NCBI RefSeq assembly: GCF_007992835.1
Contig: NZ_BKBA01000006.1
Coordinates: forward strand, 1 to 64,000
Source of the DNA: Knoellia locipacati
Lineage (GTDB): Bacteria; Actinomycetota; Actinomycetes; Actinomycetales; Dermatophilaceae
DNA: 64,000 bases
Direction: 5' to 3'
Position 1 is the first letter of the stretch. Every line of letters starts with the position of its first letter. The notes under the pieces were generated by a model. The model made no database searches. It was not told where the DNA came from and saw only the letters and a program-made list of their open reading frames with translations. Made by a program: the position numbers and the translations under genes. Below, in pieces: positions 1-9,545 of this stretch.

Positions 1-687
1 GAGGCGGGTGGCGCGGCGGTACATCGGGACGTCCTCGGCATCGGCGGCGCCCGGGGCTGCGGCACGGCGCCACAGCCAGATGCCGACGCCCATGACCGTC
101 GCGCCACCGACCATGTAGGCCGAGGTGATGACGTGCGGGAAGGCGACGAGCTGGACCTTGTTGGTGAGGATCGCGAGGAAGTCGGTCATCTCGGCGCGGC
201 CGTTCTCGGCGTTGTAACGGAACCCGACGGGGTTCTGCATGAACGAGTTCGCCGCGAGGATGAAGTAGGCCGAGAGCAGCGTGCCGATGTGGACGACCCA
301 CATCGTCGCCGCGTGGAGCTTCTCGGGGATGCGCCCCCACCCGAAGATCCACAGCCCGAGGAAGGTCGACTCGACGAAGAACGCGAGCAGGGCCTCGAGC
401 GCGAGCGGGGCGCCGAAGACGTCACCGACGAAGCGCGAGTAGTCCGACCAGTTCATCCCGAACTGGAACTCCTGGACGATGCCGGTGACGAGGCCGAGCG
501 CGAAGTTGATCGTGAAGAGCTTGCCGAGGAACTTCGTGAGGCGCAGCCACTCCGGCCGGCGGGTCCGCACCCACGCCACGTGCGTCACGGCGACGACGAA
601 AGACAGTCCGATCGTCACCGGGACGAAGAGGAAGTGGTAGACGGTCGTGATGGCGAACTGCCACCTCGCCAGGTCGACGGGCTCCAT
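1..687 (-). CDS. cydA: Cytochrome bd oxidase subunit I, C-terminally cut by window edge
   Basis: The minus strand reads from ATG at 687 and stays open to base 1, giving the first 229 residues. It starts MEPVDLARWQFAITTVYHFL and continues with several membrane segments. The family's conserved N-terminal region is visible: the helix I His in TTVYHFLFVPVTIGL, then GIVQEFQFGMNWSDYSRFVGDVFGAPLALE and FFVESTFLGLWIFGW, then an NSFMQNPVG motif. CydA binds the b-type haems of the membrane quinol oxidase that reduces oxygen at high affinity; CydB would lie beyond the window. The rest of the protein is missing only because of the window edge. The upstream gap carries a strong inverted repeat, a likely operator. 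Confidence 0.95.
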   Translation of the reverse strand, partial: MEPVDLARWQFAITTVYHFLFVPVTIGLSFVVAVTHVAWVRTRRPEWLRLTKFLGKLFTINFALGLVTGIVQEFQFGMNWSDYSRFVGDVFGAPLALEALLAFFVESTFLGLWIFGWGRIPEKLHAATMWVVHIGTLLSAYFILAANSFMQNPVGFRYNAENGRAEMTDFLAILTNKVQLVAFPHVITSAYMVGGATVMGVGIWLWRRAAAPGAADAEDVPMYRRATRL

Positions 688-713
688 CGGTCTCCTCGGG
701 TCGGTCCCTCCAG

Positions 714-750
714 CTACTACGACGCATAGTAATACGACGTGTCGTAGTAG
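714..750. promoter_or_regulatory. Inverted-repeat operator candidate upstream of cydA
   Basis: CTACTACGAC (714-723) is perfectly inverted as GTCGTAGTAG (741-750) with 17 bases between. A third copy of the half site, TAATACGAC (730-738), makes an almost perfect closer palindrome with the right arm around a GT centre. The repeats sit 27-64 bases before the cydA start in an AT-richer patch, as expected for a regulator that controls the terminal oxidase. The regulator is not identified. Confidence 0.5.
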
Positions 751-789
751 ACGAATCGGGCCGACGAGGAGTGGTGGTGGGTCGCGTCC

Positions 790-2478
790 CTACGGGGCCT
801 GGGAGGGCTCGCGTGCGAGGAGGGCCTGGACGAAGACGGTGAGCAGGTCGTCCGGGGTGTTGGCGGTGTAGCTCGCACCACCCGACGCGGCGGCGATCGC
901 CCGGAGCGCCTTGAGGTCGGCCTCGCCCATGCCGATCGTGATGATCCGGACCGGCTTGGCCGGGTCGTGCGCCTTCGTGACCTGGGCGAGCAACTGCGGG
1001 AGCTCCAGGCCGCCGCCGGGATCGTCGTTCTTGCCGTCGGTGATGATGACGACCGAGTTGAAGTACTCGGGGTCGTAGGTGCGCGTCATCTCGGCGTATG
1101 CCGTTGCCGTCGTGTCGTAGAGCCCGGTGTCGCCGCTGATGTAGCTCGGGAACTTCGTGAGCGCGGCGACGATGGCGTCGCGGTGGGTGGCCGCGCCCTC
1201 GGGCTCGTCGAGCCGGGCGATGGGGGCGATGGGCGCCCAGTCCTTGCCCTTGCCGCCCTTGTCGGTCGAGAAGATCCAGCCACCGACCTGGCTGCCGGCG
1301 GGCAGCTGCTTGACCGCGGTGATGAGCGACTCCTCGGCAACCTTGGCCCGGGTCTTGCCGCCGGTGTCCTTGGCGACGGTCGTCATCGAGCCGGAGACGT
1401 CGATGATCGCGAGCATCCGCGCGTCGGCCTTGAGGACGTCCCACTGGCGCAGCGCCGCCAGCCGGGCGTCGCCGGTCATGGCCCTGAGCGTCGTGAAGCT
1501 CGTCGCTTCGACCCCCTCGATCGTCGGCCCGCCGGTGTCGTCGTCGCTGCGGAAGCCTGCCTTCGTGAGCGCCTCGACGGCTGCCGGCGAGGTCACGGCG
1601 CGCAGCCCGGCGTCCGCGACCTCCTTGAGGCCGGGGGCGAGGTCGGGCGCGGGAACCCACGGGTAGTCCATCGACAGCGTGCCCGCCTTCGGGAAGAGCG
1701 GCACGAGCAGTCCGGGGTTGCCTGCGGTGTATGCCGCGAGCCCCTGTTCGCTGATCGGGAACGGCTCGCTGCGGGTGGTCGAGGACGTCGATGGGTCCTT
1801 GGCCCCGGCGAGCAGGTCGCCGGTGCCGGCCGCGGCGAAGCGCGAGAGCAGGATGATCCGCTGGCCAGCGGTGACGTCCTTCGTCGTCGCGCCCGCACCC
1901 GAGCGTGAGCCGAGGAAGGCGAGGCGGCTCGCGGTGTCGAGGTGCGGGTTGGCGAGGTGGACCGCGCCGGTCCTGTTGATGAGGTCGTTCCACGACGAGA
2001 ACGTGCCGGACAGCTTGTTCGGGCTCGTCACGGGATTGGCGAGCACGACGGGGGAGTGCGCGACCGAGCCGGTCGCGACCCAGTCGGCCCTGACGCTGGA
2101 GCCGGTGCTGCCGGCGGTCGTCTGGTCGAGCCACACCGACGAGTCGGGGATCCACACGTCCGGGGCCCTGCCCTGCCGGATGCGGCTGGCGACGCTTGAA
2201 GAGCGGCCCCCGACCACCTCGTAGCGGTGGCATGGGTTGGCCCTGGTAGCGCTCCCCAGCTGGGTCTTGACGAGGTCGGCGAGCTCGGTCGGGACCTCGA
2301 TGCGCAGCGGGGCGGTGGTGCAGGCGGCTCCCCCGCCCTCGGCGGCCGCGGTGTCGGTCGTGCCCGTGCCCTTGCCGAGCGCGTAGGCGCCTCCGGCGAC
2401 GACGAGCCCTCCGACGACGAGGGCGGCGATGACCCCGCGCTGGCTGGGCGCAGCGGACTGTGCGTGGTGACGACCCAT
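790..2478 (-). CDS. Membrane-anchored substrate-binding / von Willebrand factor A protein
   Basis: The 562-residue protein has one N-terminal membrane segment (about 15-35). Next comes a periplasmic-binding-protein-like domain (about 55-320, with PDVWIPDSSVWL and PISEQGLAAY). A C-terminal VWA domain (about 355-555) carries an intact MIDAS, DVSGS at 360-364, followed by VVIITDGKNDD. The order suggests an extracytoplasmic protein that pairs ligand or metal-dependent protein binding with a solute-binding fold. Such SBP-VWA fusions occur in actinobacteria without a known ligand. It is transcribed away from the holin-like gene and ends about 100 bases before cydA starts. The domain call is firm; the function is unknown. 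Confidence 0.8.
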   Translation of the reverse strand: MGRHHAQSAAPSQRGVIAALVVGGLVVAGGAYALGKGTGTTDTAAAEGGGAACTTAPLRIEVPTELADLVKTQLGSATRANPCHRYEVVGGRSSSVASRIRQGRAPDVWIPDSSVWLDQTTAGSTGSSVRADWVATGSVAHSPVVLANPVTSPNKLSGTFSSWNDLINRTGAVHLANPHLDTASRLAFLGSRSGAGATTKDVTAGQRIILLSRFAAAGTGDLLAGAKDPSTSSTTRSEPFPISEQGLAAYTAGNPGLLVPLFPKAGTLSMDYPWVPAPDLAPGLKEVADAGLRAVTSPAAVEALTKAGFRSDDDTGGPTIEGVEATSFTTLRAMTGDARLAALRQWDVLKADARMLAIIDVSGSMTTVAKDTGGKTRAKVAEESLITAVKQLPAGSQVGGWIFSTDKGGKGKDWAPIAPIARLDEPEGAATHRDAIVAALTKFPSYISGDTGLYDTTATAYAEMTRTYDPEYFNSVVIITDGKNDDPGGGLELPQLLAQVTKAHDPAKPVRIITIGMGEADLKALRAIAAASGGASYTANTPDDLLTVFVQALLAREPSQAP

Positions 2479-2520
2479 GGTGGTGGCGGTGTCAGGTGGC
2501 TGGCGTGACGGCGGTCGGGC

Positions 2521-2910
2521 TCAGTCGTCGTCGCCGTCGGGCAGGACGACGCTGAGGAGCCACGACACGATGGTGATGATGACGGCGCCGAAGACGGCGT
2601 CCCAGAAGAACTCCTTGATCGTGAACGCCAGCCCGAGGGGCCCGGCGATCCACTCGGTGATCTGCAGCATGAACGCGTTGACGATGAACGTGAACAGGCC
2701 GAGCGTCAGCACGACGAACGGGAACGACAGCACCTTGGCGATCGGCCGGATCACGGCGTTGACGAGGCCGAAGACCAGCGCGACGAGCACGATCGTCACG
2801 ACCTTGCTGGTCCATGCGTCGTCGTCGCCGAAGCTGATGCCGTCGATGAGGCCGGCCGCGGCCCAGAGGGCGACGGCGTTGATGAGGACCCGGATCAGGA
2901 AGTTCTGCAC
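2521..2910 (-). CDS. Phage-holin-family (4 TM) membrane protein
   Basis: A 129-residue protein made almost wholly of four hydrophobic helices (about 5-25, 38-60, 67-90, 103-122). It has the conserved [11 protein letters not shown] segment of the Phage_holin_4_2 / YvlD-like family. These are chromosomal inner-membrane proteins of unknown role despite the family name; no phage genes are nearby. It ends 42 bases before the VWA gene begins and could be co-transcribed with it. Divergent to the aminotransferase gene, with a 96-base gap holding that gene's promoter. Confidence 0.75.
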   Translation of the reverse strand: MQNFLIRVLINAVALWAAAGLIDGISFGDDDAWTSKVVTIVLVALVFGLVNAVIRPIAKVLSFPFVVLTLGLFTFIVNAFMLQITEWIAGPLGLAFTIKEFFWDAVFGAVIITIVSWLLSVVLPDGDDD

Positions 2911-2993
2911 GCGGTCACTCTCCCACGATCACCGCGGCCGGGGAATGAGGCGCGGGGCGATGTGGCCACTCTCTCGTCGCCCGCCGGTGGCAA

Positions 2994-2999
2994 TACAGT
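2994..2999 (+). promoter_or_regulatory. -10 hexamer, leaderless start of aminotransferase gene
   Basis: TACAGT fits the actinobacterial -10 pattern TAnnnT and lies seven bases before the ATG at 3007. There is no Shine-Dalgarno. Transcription would start at or next to the A of ATG. Confidence 0.45.
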
Positions 3000-3006
3000 G
3001 ACGGGC

Positions 3007-4107
3007 ATGACCGACGGCACGCCTTCGACACCGCCCACCCCCGTGCGCCTGCGAGGGTCGCTCGACGCCGTCCCCGCCTACGTCGCGGGCAAGCCGGCCG
3101 CACCGCAGGCCGGTGTCACGGCATACAAGATGTCGTCCAACGAGAACCCGTACCCGCCGCTGCCCTCGGTCCTCGACGTCGTGCGCGAGCAGGCGGCGCA
3201 GATGAACCGCTACCCGGACATGGGCGTCACGGCCCTCACGGCGGCGCTCGCGGAGCGGCTCGACGTGCCCGCCGCGCGGATCTCCACGGGGCCCGGCAGC
3301 GTCGGCGTCCTCGGCCAGATCATCACCGCCCTCTGCGACGCCGGTGACGAGGTCGTCTTCGCGTGGCGCAGCTTCGAGGCCTACCCGATCCTCGTCGCGC
3401 TCGCCGGTGCCACCGCCGTGCGGGTGCCGCTCACGAGCGAGGCGCGCCACGACCTCGACGCCATGGCGCAGGCGATCACCGACCGGACCAAGGTCGTCCT
3501 CGTCTGCACCCCCAACAACCCCACCGGGCCGAGCGTGCGCACCGACGAGCTCGAGGCGTTCCTCGACCGCGTGCCCGACGACGTGCTCGTCGTCCTCGAC
3601 GAGGCCTACCTCGAGTTCGTCACGAGCGACGACGCCCCCGACGCTCTCGCCATCCACCGCGCCCGCCCCAACGTCGCGGTCCTGCGCACCTTCTCCAAGG
3701 CCTACGGCCTCGCGGGCCTGCGGGTCGGGTATGCCGTGGCGCACGAGCCGGTGGCCGAGGCGTTGCGCAAGGCGGCGATCCCGTTCGGTGTGAACTCGCT
3801 CGCCCAGGCCGCCGCCCTCGCCTCCCTCGAGGCGTTCGACGAGCTCGACGTGCGGGTCAAGGAGCTCGTCGGCGAGCGCGCCCGCGTCGTCGCCGCGCTC
3901 GAGGAGCAGGGCTGGGACATCCCCGACAGCGACGCCAACTTCGTGTGGTTCGGCGTCGGGGAGCGCACCGCAGAGCTCGCGGCCGCGTGCCAGGCGGCCG
4001 GACTCACCGTGCGGCCCTACGGCACCGACGGCGTGCGCGCGACGATCGCCGAGCCCGAGGCCAACGACCGGCTGCTCGAGGTGCTTGCGTCGTTCCCCCG
4101 CGACTGA
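3007..4107 (+). CDS. Histidinol-phosphate / aromatic aminotransferase
   Basis: A 366-residue fold-type I PLP aminotransferase. The start at 3007 is chosen because TACAGT precedes it. Family signatures are present: SSNENPYPP near residue 44, CTPNNPTGP at about 168-175, DEAYLEF at 198-204, and the PLP-lysine in [16 protein letters not shown] (K231). Members convert histidinol phosphate to imidazole-acetol phosphate or transaminate aromatic amino acids; in actinobacteria a stand-alone copy outside the his operon is often the aromatic enzyme Pat. No his genes are nearby, so I leave the substrate open. Its last 91 bases overlap the 3' end of the convergent EamA gene. Confidence 0.85.
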   Translation: MTDGTPSTPPTPVRLRGSLDAVPAYVAGKPAAPQAGVTAYKMSSNENPYPPLPSVLDVVREQAAQMNRYPDMGVTALTAALAERLDVPAARISTGPGSVGVLGQIITALCDAGDEVVFAWRSFEAYPILVALAGATAVRVPLTSEARHDLDAMAQAITDRTKVVLVCTPNNPTGPSVRTDELEAFLDRVPDDVLVVLDEAYLEFVTSDDAPDALAIHRARPNVAVLRTFSKAYGLAGLRVGYAVAHEPVAEALRKAAIPFGVNSLAQAAALASLEAFDELDVRVKELVGERARVVAALEEQGWDIPDSDANFVWFGVGERTAELAAACQAAGLTVRPYGTDGVRATIAEPEANDRLLEVLASFPRD

Positions 4108-4991
4108 GTCGCGTCCGCGACCTGCGGCGTGTGCCGGCCGCCGGCCGTGAGCAGGACCCCCACCACGACGACGGCGCACCCGAACCACTCCACGGGTGAC
4201 GGGCGTTCGCCGAGGACGAGCCACGCCGCGGTGAGGCCGGTGACCGGGACGAGCATCGAGAACGGCGCCACCGTCCCGGCGGGGTGTCGGGCCATGAGCC
4301 AGGACCAGATGCCCGTCCCGACGACGGTGGCGACGAGGCTCGTGTAGAGCAGCCCGGCGATCGCGGTCCCGCCCACCGACGTGCCGAGGCTCGTGAGGGA
4401 GTCGCCGATCCGCGAGGGTCCCTCGACGACGAGGCTGAGCAGGAGCATGGGCACGGGCGGCACGACGCTCATCCACATCGTCAGGCGGACCGGCTGGCTC
4501 GAGCGGGCGCGGCGGACCGCGAGGTTGCCGAAGGCCCAGCCCAGCCCGCCGAGGACCGTGAGGACGAACGGCCACACCGCCGAGACGTCACCGCGCTGCG
4601 AGCCGACGATCCCGAGTCCGAGCATCGCGACGAGGACGCCGAGCCCGCGCCGGGCCGACAGGTGCTCGCCGAGCATCGCCCCGAGGACGACGGTGAAGGG
4701 CGCGGAGCTCTGGAGGACGAGCGAGGCGAGACCGGCCGGCATACCGGCGGCCATGCCCCAGTAGAGGAAGGTGAACTGGAGCATCCCGAAGCCGAGGCCG
4801 TAGAGCACGACCCACCGCCAGGCGACATCGGGCCGGGGCACGAAGAGGACGGCGGCGATGGCCAGCGGCGCCCAGCGCAGGGCGACCGTGAAGAACGGCG
4901 GGAACTGCTCGAGCGACGCGTGGATCGCAATGAAGTTCAGGCCCCAGAGGACGGCGACGAGGACGGCGAGGAGTCGGTGGCGAATGGGCAC
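4017..4991 (-). CDS. EamA/DMT-family metabolite exporter
   Basis: About 324 residues from GTG at 4991, with ten predicted membrane segments in two EamA repeats. Landmarks are [21 protein letters not shown] at the N-terminus, [18 protein letters not shown], and [24 protein letters not shown] in repeat two. The family exports amino acids and related metabolites across the cytoplasmic membrane. It diverges from a LysR-type gene with only 71 bases between them, the usual arrangement for an exporter and its regulator. The soluble C-terminal tail is antisense to the aminotransferase 3' end. An upstream ATG at 5045 is possible but would run into the regulator's promoter. Confidence 0.85.
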   Translation of the reverse strand: MPIRHRLLAVLVAVLWGLNFIAIHASLEQFPPFFTVALRWAPLAIAAVLFVPRPDVAWRWVVLYGLGFGMLQFTFLYWGMAAGMPAGLASLVLQSSAPFTVVLGAMLGEHLSARRGLGVLVAMLGLGIVGSQRGDVSAVWPFVLTVLGGLGWAFGNLAVRRARSSQPVRLTMWMSVVPPVPMLLLSLVVEGPSRIGDSLTSLGTSVGGTAIAGLLYTSLVATVVGTGIWSWLMARHPAGTVAPFSMLVPVTGLTAAWLVLGERPSPVEWFGCAVVVVGVLLTAGGRHTPQVADATQSRGNDASTSSSRSLASGSAIVARTPSVP

Positions 4992-5050
4992 AGTCCCATC
5001 GTGCGGGCGAGGACTGCTTCGGTCTACTGAATGTTTCTTGCCCAAGTCAT

Positions 5051-5056
5051 TAGGCT
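5051..5056 (+). promoter_or_regulatory. -10 hexamer, leaderless start of lysR gene
   Basis: TAGGCT is six bases before the ATG at 5063, and no Shine-Dalgarno is visible. The 71-base divergent gap should also hold the LysR binding site and the exporter promoter, which I cannot place with confidence. Confidence 0.4.
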
Positions 5057-5062
5057 CACTGC

Positions 5063-5959
5063 ATGGACGTGCGTCACCTCAGCCTGCTCCGAGAGCTCGC
5101 CGACCGCGGCAGTGTCACGGCGGTCGCCGCCGCGACCCACCGCACCGGGTCGGCGGTGTCACAGCAGCTGCGCACCGCCGAGCGCGACCTCGGCGTGCCC
5201 CTCGTCGAGCCCGCCGGGCGCGGGCTCCGCCTCACCGACGCCGGGCGGCTCCTGGCCGAGGCCGCCGTCGACGTCGAGAGCGCCCTGGCCCGGGCGGAGT
5301 CCCGGCTTGACGAGTTCCGTGGGCGGCCGACCGGACGGGTCCGGATCGCCGCCCTCACGAGTGCCGCGGAGTTCCTCGTGCCCGGTGCCCTCGCCGTCCT
5401 GGCCTCGGACGGGATCGAGGTCGAGCTCACCGACACCGACGTCTCCGAGGCCGACTACGCAGAGCTCGCCGCCGACCACGACGTCGTCATCGGCCACAGC
5501 CTGCTGGGCGCTGTCCCTGCGGGCGCCGAGCGACTGGCCCGGACGGTGCTCGTCCGGGAGCCGCTCGACGTCGCGGTCCCGAGCGGGCACCCGCTGGCGG
5601 CGAGGGACGAGCTCTCGCCGCGGGACGTCGTCGACGAGACCTGGGTCGGGGTGCCGGAGGGCTATCCCTTCGAGACGGTGCTCGACGGCGTCGCCCGCGT
5701 GACCGGGCGTCCCGTCACCGTGACCCAGCGGATCCGCGACAACCGGATCGCCGAGGCCCTCGTCGCCGCTGAGGTCGGGCTCGCCCTGCTGCCCCGGTTC
5801 ACGACCCGCCCCCGTGAGGGTGTCGTGCTGCGGCCGCTGCGAGGCGTCAACGCACGCCGCTGGGTGGTCGCGATGTCACGGCCCGACCGGGCGGAGCGGG
5901 CCGTCGTCCGGCGCACCGTGGCCGCGCTGCGGGACGTGGCGAGGCGGGCCGCTGGCTGA
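5063..5959 (+). CDS. LysR-family transcriptional regulator
   Basis: 298 residues, the usual LysR length. The N-terminal winged helix starts MDVRHLSLLRELADRGSVTA and continues through SAVSQQLRTAERDLGVPLVE to GRGLRLTDAGRLLAEAA. The C-terminal two-lobed effector domain (about 88-295) includes RVRIAALTSAAEFLVPGAL and REPLDVAVPSGHPLA. It probably controls the divergent EamA exporter and itself. The ligand is not predictable. Downstream is a 200-base gap before the protease gene. Confidence 0.9.
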   Translation: MDVRHLSLLRELADRGSVTAVAAATHRTGSAVSQQLRTAERDLGVPLVEPAGRGLRLTDAGRLLAEAAVDVESALARAESRLDEFRGRPTGRVRIAALTSAAEFLVPGALAVLASDGIEVELTDTDVSEADYAELAADHDVVIGHSLLGAVPAGAERLARTVLVREPLDVAVPSGHPLAARDELSPRDVVDETWVGVPEGYPFETVLDGVARVTGRPVTVTQRIRDNRIAEALVAAEVGLALLPRFTTRPREGVVLRPLRGVNARRWVVAMSRPDRAERAVVRRTVAALRDVARRAAG

Positions 5960-6052
5960 GTGGCCCGACCACCGTCCATGACGGCCCCCGGGCACCACCC
6001 GAAGGGGTGGAATGCAGAATTGATCCCCGCGTATCCCACAATTTTCTCTGCG

Positions 6053-6084
6053 TGACCTCTAGCGGGTCGCGCGTCCAGAGGTCA
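6053..6084. promoter_or_regulatory. Inverted repeat in the 5' region of the subtilase gene
   Basis: TGACCTCT (6053-6060) is inverted as AGAGGTCA (6077-6084) with 16 bases between. It follows an AT-richer patch (6033-6050) that could hold the promoter. It could be an operator or a 5' leader hairpin about 80 bases before the start codon. Confidence 0.35.
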
Positions 6085-6162
6085 GACTGACGGTTCCGCC
6101 CGTTCCCTGCGGGTGCGAGTCGTGGGCCCCCTGTGCTCACGAGGACCCGAGAGGACACCGAC

Positions 6163-9100
6163 GTGACCCGACGCACCATGCGCCGCACCTTCACGACGGT
6201 CACCGGAATCGCAGCCGCGGCACTTGCCGTCACGGCTGCAGCGCCCCCGTCCGGGGCGGCTCCGCGAGACCGTGAGATCACCGTGGCGAAGACGCCCAAG
6301 GCGGAGCCGCAGAACGGCAAGGTCAAACCCACCAAGTCCGCCGACAAGCTCGGACGCCACGACCGCGACCTCCTCGAGAAGGCTGTCGACAGCAAGGCCG
6401 CGCGGGTCGTCGTCATGATCGCGACCAGCAAGGGCAAGACCGCGGACGCGGTCAAGGCCATCAGGGCGAGCGGTGGTGTCGTCGCCACGGTCAACGACAA
6501 GCTCGGCTACATCAGCGCCAGCGTGCCCACGGGCAAGGTCGACGCCGTGGCCAAGAACGCCGCCATCCTCGCGGTCGACCTCAACGAGAGCATCCCGCTC
6601 CCCAAGCCCGAGGCTCAGAAGGCCGGTGGGGGCAAGGCCGCTGCCACTGCGGCCCCCGGGGCGTCGACGCCCGACGACAATCCGTTCATGCCGACCCGCG
6701 ACACGGGGTCGATCGCCTTCAAGAAGGCCAACCCGACGTTCGACGGTCGGGGCGTCACCATCGGCGTCATCGACTCCGGGGTCGACCTCGACCACCCCGC
6801 GCTGCAGAAGACCTCCACGGGCGAGCGCAAGATCGTCGACTGGGTCACCGGCACCGACCCGCTGCTCGAGAACGACGCGTCCTGGCGCCCCATGCTCACC
6901 AGCGTCACGGGCCCGACCTTCACCATCGCCGGTGTCGGGACCTACACCGCGCCCGCCGGCACCTACAAGTTCAACCGGGTCGCCGAGAGCATCTCGTTGA
7001 ACGACGAGGCGGCCGGTGACTTCAACCGCGACGGTGACACCACCGATCGCTGGGGCATCCTCTACGACGAGAAGACCAACGACATCTGGGTCGACGCCAA
7101 CCAGGACTTCGTCTTCTCGCCCGACGAGAAGATGCGCCCCTACAAGGAGAAGTTCGACATCGGCCACTTCGGTGTCGACAACCCGGCGACGCCGATCGCC
7201 GAGTCGATGCCGTTCGTCGTCGAGTACCGCGAGGACGTCGACCTCACCCCCGCCGGCCTCCCCGGCCAGAAGGCCGACTTCGTCAACATCGGCGTCGTCG
7301 AGGCCGCGCACGGCACCCACGTCGCCGGCATCGCGGCGGGCCACTCGCTCCTCGGTGGTGCGATGAACGGTCAGGCGCCCGGCGCCAAGATCGTCTCCAG
7401 CCGCGCCTGCTCGTGGGGTGGCGGCTGCACTGCTGTCGCGCTGACCGACGGCATGGTCGACCTCGTCGTCAACCGTGGTGTCCAGATCGTCAACATGTCG
7501 ATCGGTGGCCTCCCGGCGCTCAACGACGGCAACAACGCCCGAGCCCGGCTCTACGACGCCCTGATCAGCACCTACGGCGTGCAGATCGTCATCTCGGCCG
7601 GCAACAGCGGTCCGGGCATCAACTCGATCGGTGACCCGTCGGTCGCCACCGACGTCATCTCCGTGGCCTCCTCGATCACCAAGGAGACCTGGAAGTCCAA
7701 CTACGGCGCCGACGTGAGCAGCAAGCTCGCCCTGCACAACTACTCCTCGCGCGGTCCGCGTGAGGACGGTGGCTTCAAGCCCAACATCATGGCGCCGGGC
7801 TCGGCGATCTCGTCGATCCCGACGTGGCAGCCGGGTGGTCCGGTCCCCGAGGCCGGCTACGACCTGCCCCCGGGCTATGCCCACTTCAACGGCACCTCGA
7901 TGGCGTCGCCGCAGGCCGCCGGCGCCGGCGCGCTCCTGCTCTCGGCCGCCAAGGCCCAGGGTGTGTCGGTCACGCCGCGCCAGCTGCGCGACTCGATCTA
8001 CTCGTCGGCCAACTACCAGCGCGACCTCGAGGCCATCGGCCAGGGTGCCGGGCTCATGGACGTGCCCGCCGCGTGGCGGCTGCTTCGCACCGAGCCCACC
8101 TCGCAGGACTACACGGTCGTGGCGCCGGTGTGCACCCCGATCTCCTCGCTGCTGGCCACCCCCGACAAGGGCACGGGTCTCTACAACCGCTGCGCCGCCG
8201 ACGCTGGTGGGCTCCGCTCGGGTGTCGAGCAGTCCTACCCGCTCACCGTGACCCGTGACTCGGGCAAGGACGGCAACGTGCAGCACCAGCTCCGGTTGGT
8301 CGGCAACGACGGCACGTTCAGCCTCGCCTCCAAGCAGGTGAAGCTGGGCCTCGACTCCGCGAGCACCGTGTCGGTCCGGGCCAAGACCTCGAAGCCCGGT
8401 GTCCACTCCGCCATCCTCGAGATCGACGACCCGCGGACCTCCGTGGTCGACAAGCGCGTCCTTCTCACGGTGGTTCTGTCCCAGGACCTCGCCTCGCCGA
8501 AGTTCAGCCAGGTGCAGTCGGACACCGTCGAGCGCAACCTCAACAAGAAGCTCTTCGTGACGGTCCCGGCCGGCGCGAAGTCGCTGCAGGTCAACCTCGG
8601 TGGCATCGGCTCGGGATCGCAGGTCCGCTGGATCGCCTACAACCCGTACGGCGTCCCGGTCGAGTCCACCTCGTCGCTCGTGTGCTTCACGAACTACAAC
8701 GCGGGTGGCGGCTGCAACGCCTTCTCGCGGGCCTACGCCAACCCGATCCCCGGCATCTGGGAGCTCCAGGTCGAGGCTCGACGGACGACGCCGACGCTCA
8801 ACAACCCCTACAAGCTCACCGCGAGCGCGCAGGGTGTCGTCGTCAACCCGGCCACGCAGACCCTGCCCACGGCAAAGGTCGGCGTCGCCAGCCCCGTCTC
8901 GTGGACGGTCACCAACCAGTTCGCGGACGTCACGATCGCACCGAAGGGTGGGCCGCTCGGCTCGGCCGTCGCCGGTCGCAAGACGGTCGCGAACCACGAG
9001 GTCCAGTCCTACACGGTGACGATCCCGGCGGGAGCGACCAAGTTCACCGCCAAGATCGGCAACCCGTCCGACCTCGGCGCCGACCTCGACCTCTTCGTCC

Positions 9101-9459
9101 GCAACGCGGCCGGGACGATCGTGGCGCAGCAGGCCGACGGTGACAGCGAGGAGGCCGTGACCATGGTCAACCCCGCAGCCGGCACCTACACCGTGCAGGT
9201 GGACGCCTACTCGGTCCCGTCCGGGTCCACCCAGTACGACTACCTCGACGCCTTCTACTCGCCCGGCCTCGGGACCCTCACGGTCCCGTCGACGACGACC
9301 GCCCTCGCGCAGGGTGCCTCGACGTCGGTGACGGGTGCGGTGACGGTGGCCGCGGTCCCGGAGGCCGGACGCCAGGTCTCCGGTGAGATGCAGGTCCTGT
9401 CCGACCAGGGAGCACTCCTCGGCACGGGCCAGGTCCTCATCGGGTCGGTCACCCCGTGA
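6163..9459 (+). CDS. Secreted subtilisin-like (S8) serine protease
   Basis: 1098 residues from GTG at 6163, with GAGAGGA as ribosome-binding site at 6149-6155. A Sec signal peptide ends near SGAAP (about residue 30), followed by an inhibitor-I9-like propeptide. The catalytic triad is complete: Asp204 in GVIDSGVDLDH, His383 in AAHGTHVAGI, Ser579 in FNGTSMASPQAAG. A roughly 120-residue insertion separates Asp and His. After the protease come beta-rich domains, including a pre-peptidase C-terminal-like domain (GADLDLFVRN...AGTYTVQVDAY). It is an extracellular protease with substrate unknown. It is single-gene, ending at a strong terminator shared with the convergent lipoprotein gene. Confidence 0.95.
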   Translation: MTRRTMRRTFTTVTGIAAAALAVTAAAPPSGAAPRDREITVAKTPKAEPQNGKVKPTKSADKLGRHDRDLLEKAVDSKAARVVVMIATSKGKTADAVKAIRASGGVVATVNDKLGYISASVPTGKVDAVAKNAAILAVDLNESIPLPKPEAQKAGGGKAAATAAPGASTPDDNPFMPTRDTGSIAFKKANPTFDGRGVTIGVIDSGVDLDHPALQKTSTGERKIVDWVTGTDPLLENDASWRPMLTSVTGPTFTIAGVGTYTAPAGTYKFNRVAESISLNDEAAGDFNRDGDTTDRWGILYDEKTNDIWVDANQDFVFSPDEKMRPYKEKFDIGHFGVDNPATPIAESMPFVVEYREDVDLTPAGLPGQKADFVNIGVVEAAHGTHVAGIAAGHSLLGGAMNGQAPGAKIVSSRACSWGGGCTAVALTDGMVDLVVNRGVQIVNMSIGGLPALNDGNNARARLYDALISTYGVQIVISAGNSGPGINSIGDPSVATDVISVASSITKETWKSNYGADVSSKLALHNYSSRGPREDGGFKPNIMAPGSAISSIPTWQPGGPVPEAGYDLPPGYAHFNGTSMASPQAAGAGALLLSAAKAQGVSVTPRQLRDSIYSSANYQRDLEAIGQGAGLMDVPAAWRLLRTEPTSQDYTVVAPVCTPISSLLATPDKGTGLYNRCAADAGGLRSGVEQSYPLTVTRDSGKDGNVQHQLRLVGNDGTFSLASKQVKLGLDSASTVSVRAKTSKPGVHSAILEIDDPRTSVVDKRVLLTVVLSQDLASPKFSQVQSDTVERNLNKKLFVTVPAGAKSLQVNLGGIGSGSQVRWIAYNPYGVPVESTSSLVCFTNYNAGGGCNAFSRAYANPIPGIWELQVEARRTTPTLNNPYKLTASAQGVVVNPATQTLPTAKVGVASPVSWTVTNQFADVTIAPKGGPLGSAVAGRKTVANHEVQSYTVTIPAGATKFTAKIGNPSDLGADLDLFVRNAAGTIVAQQADGDSEEAVTMVNPAAGTYTVQVDAYSVPSGSTQYDYLDAFYSPGLGTLTVPSTTTALAQGASTSVTGAVTVAAVPEAGRQVSGEMQVLSDQGALLGTGQVLIGSVTP

Positions 9460-9480
9460 CCTTCGCCTGACACCACGCAG

Positions 9481-9514
9481 AGGGCCCCGCGGCGAGCATT
9501 CGCCGCGGGGCCCT
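9481..9514. terminator. Bidirectional hairpin terminator
   Basis: A perfect 15-base stem, AGGGCCCCGCGGCGA at 9481-9495 and its complement at 9500-9514, encloses the loop GCAT. It sits between convergent stop codons, 21 bases after the protease and 31 bases after the lipoprotein gene on the other strand. Confidence 0.85.
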
Positions 9515-9545
9515 TCGCTGTCCCGGCCCGTGGCCGGACCGGTCG

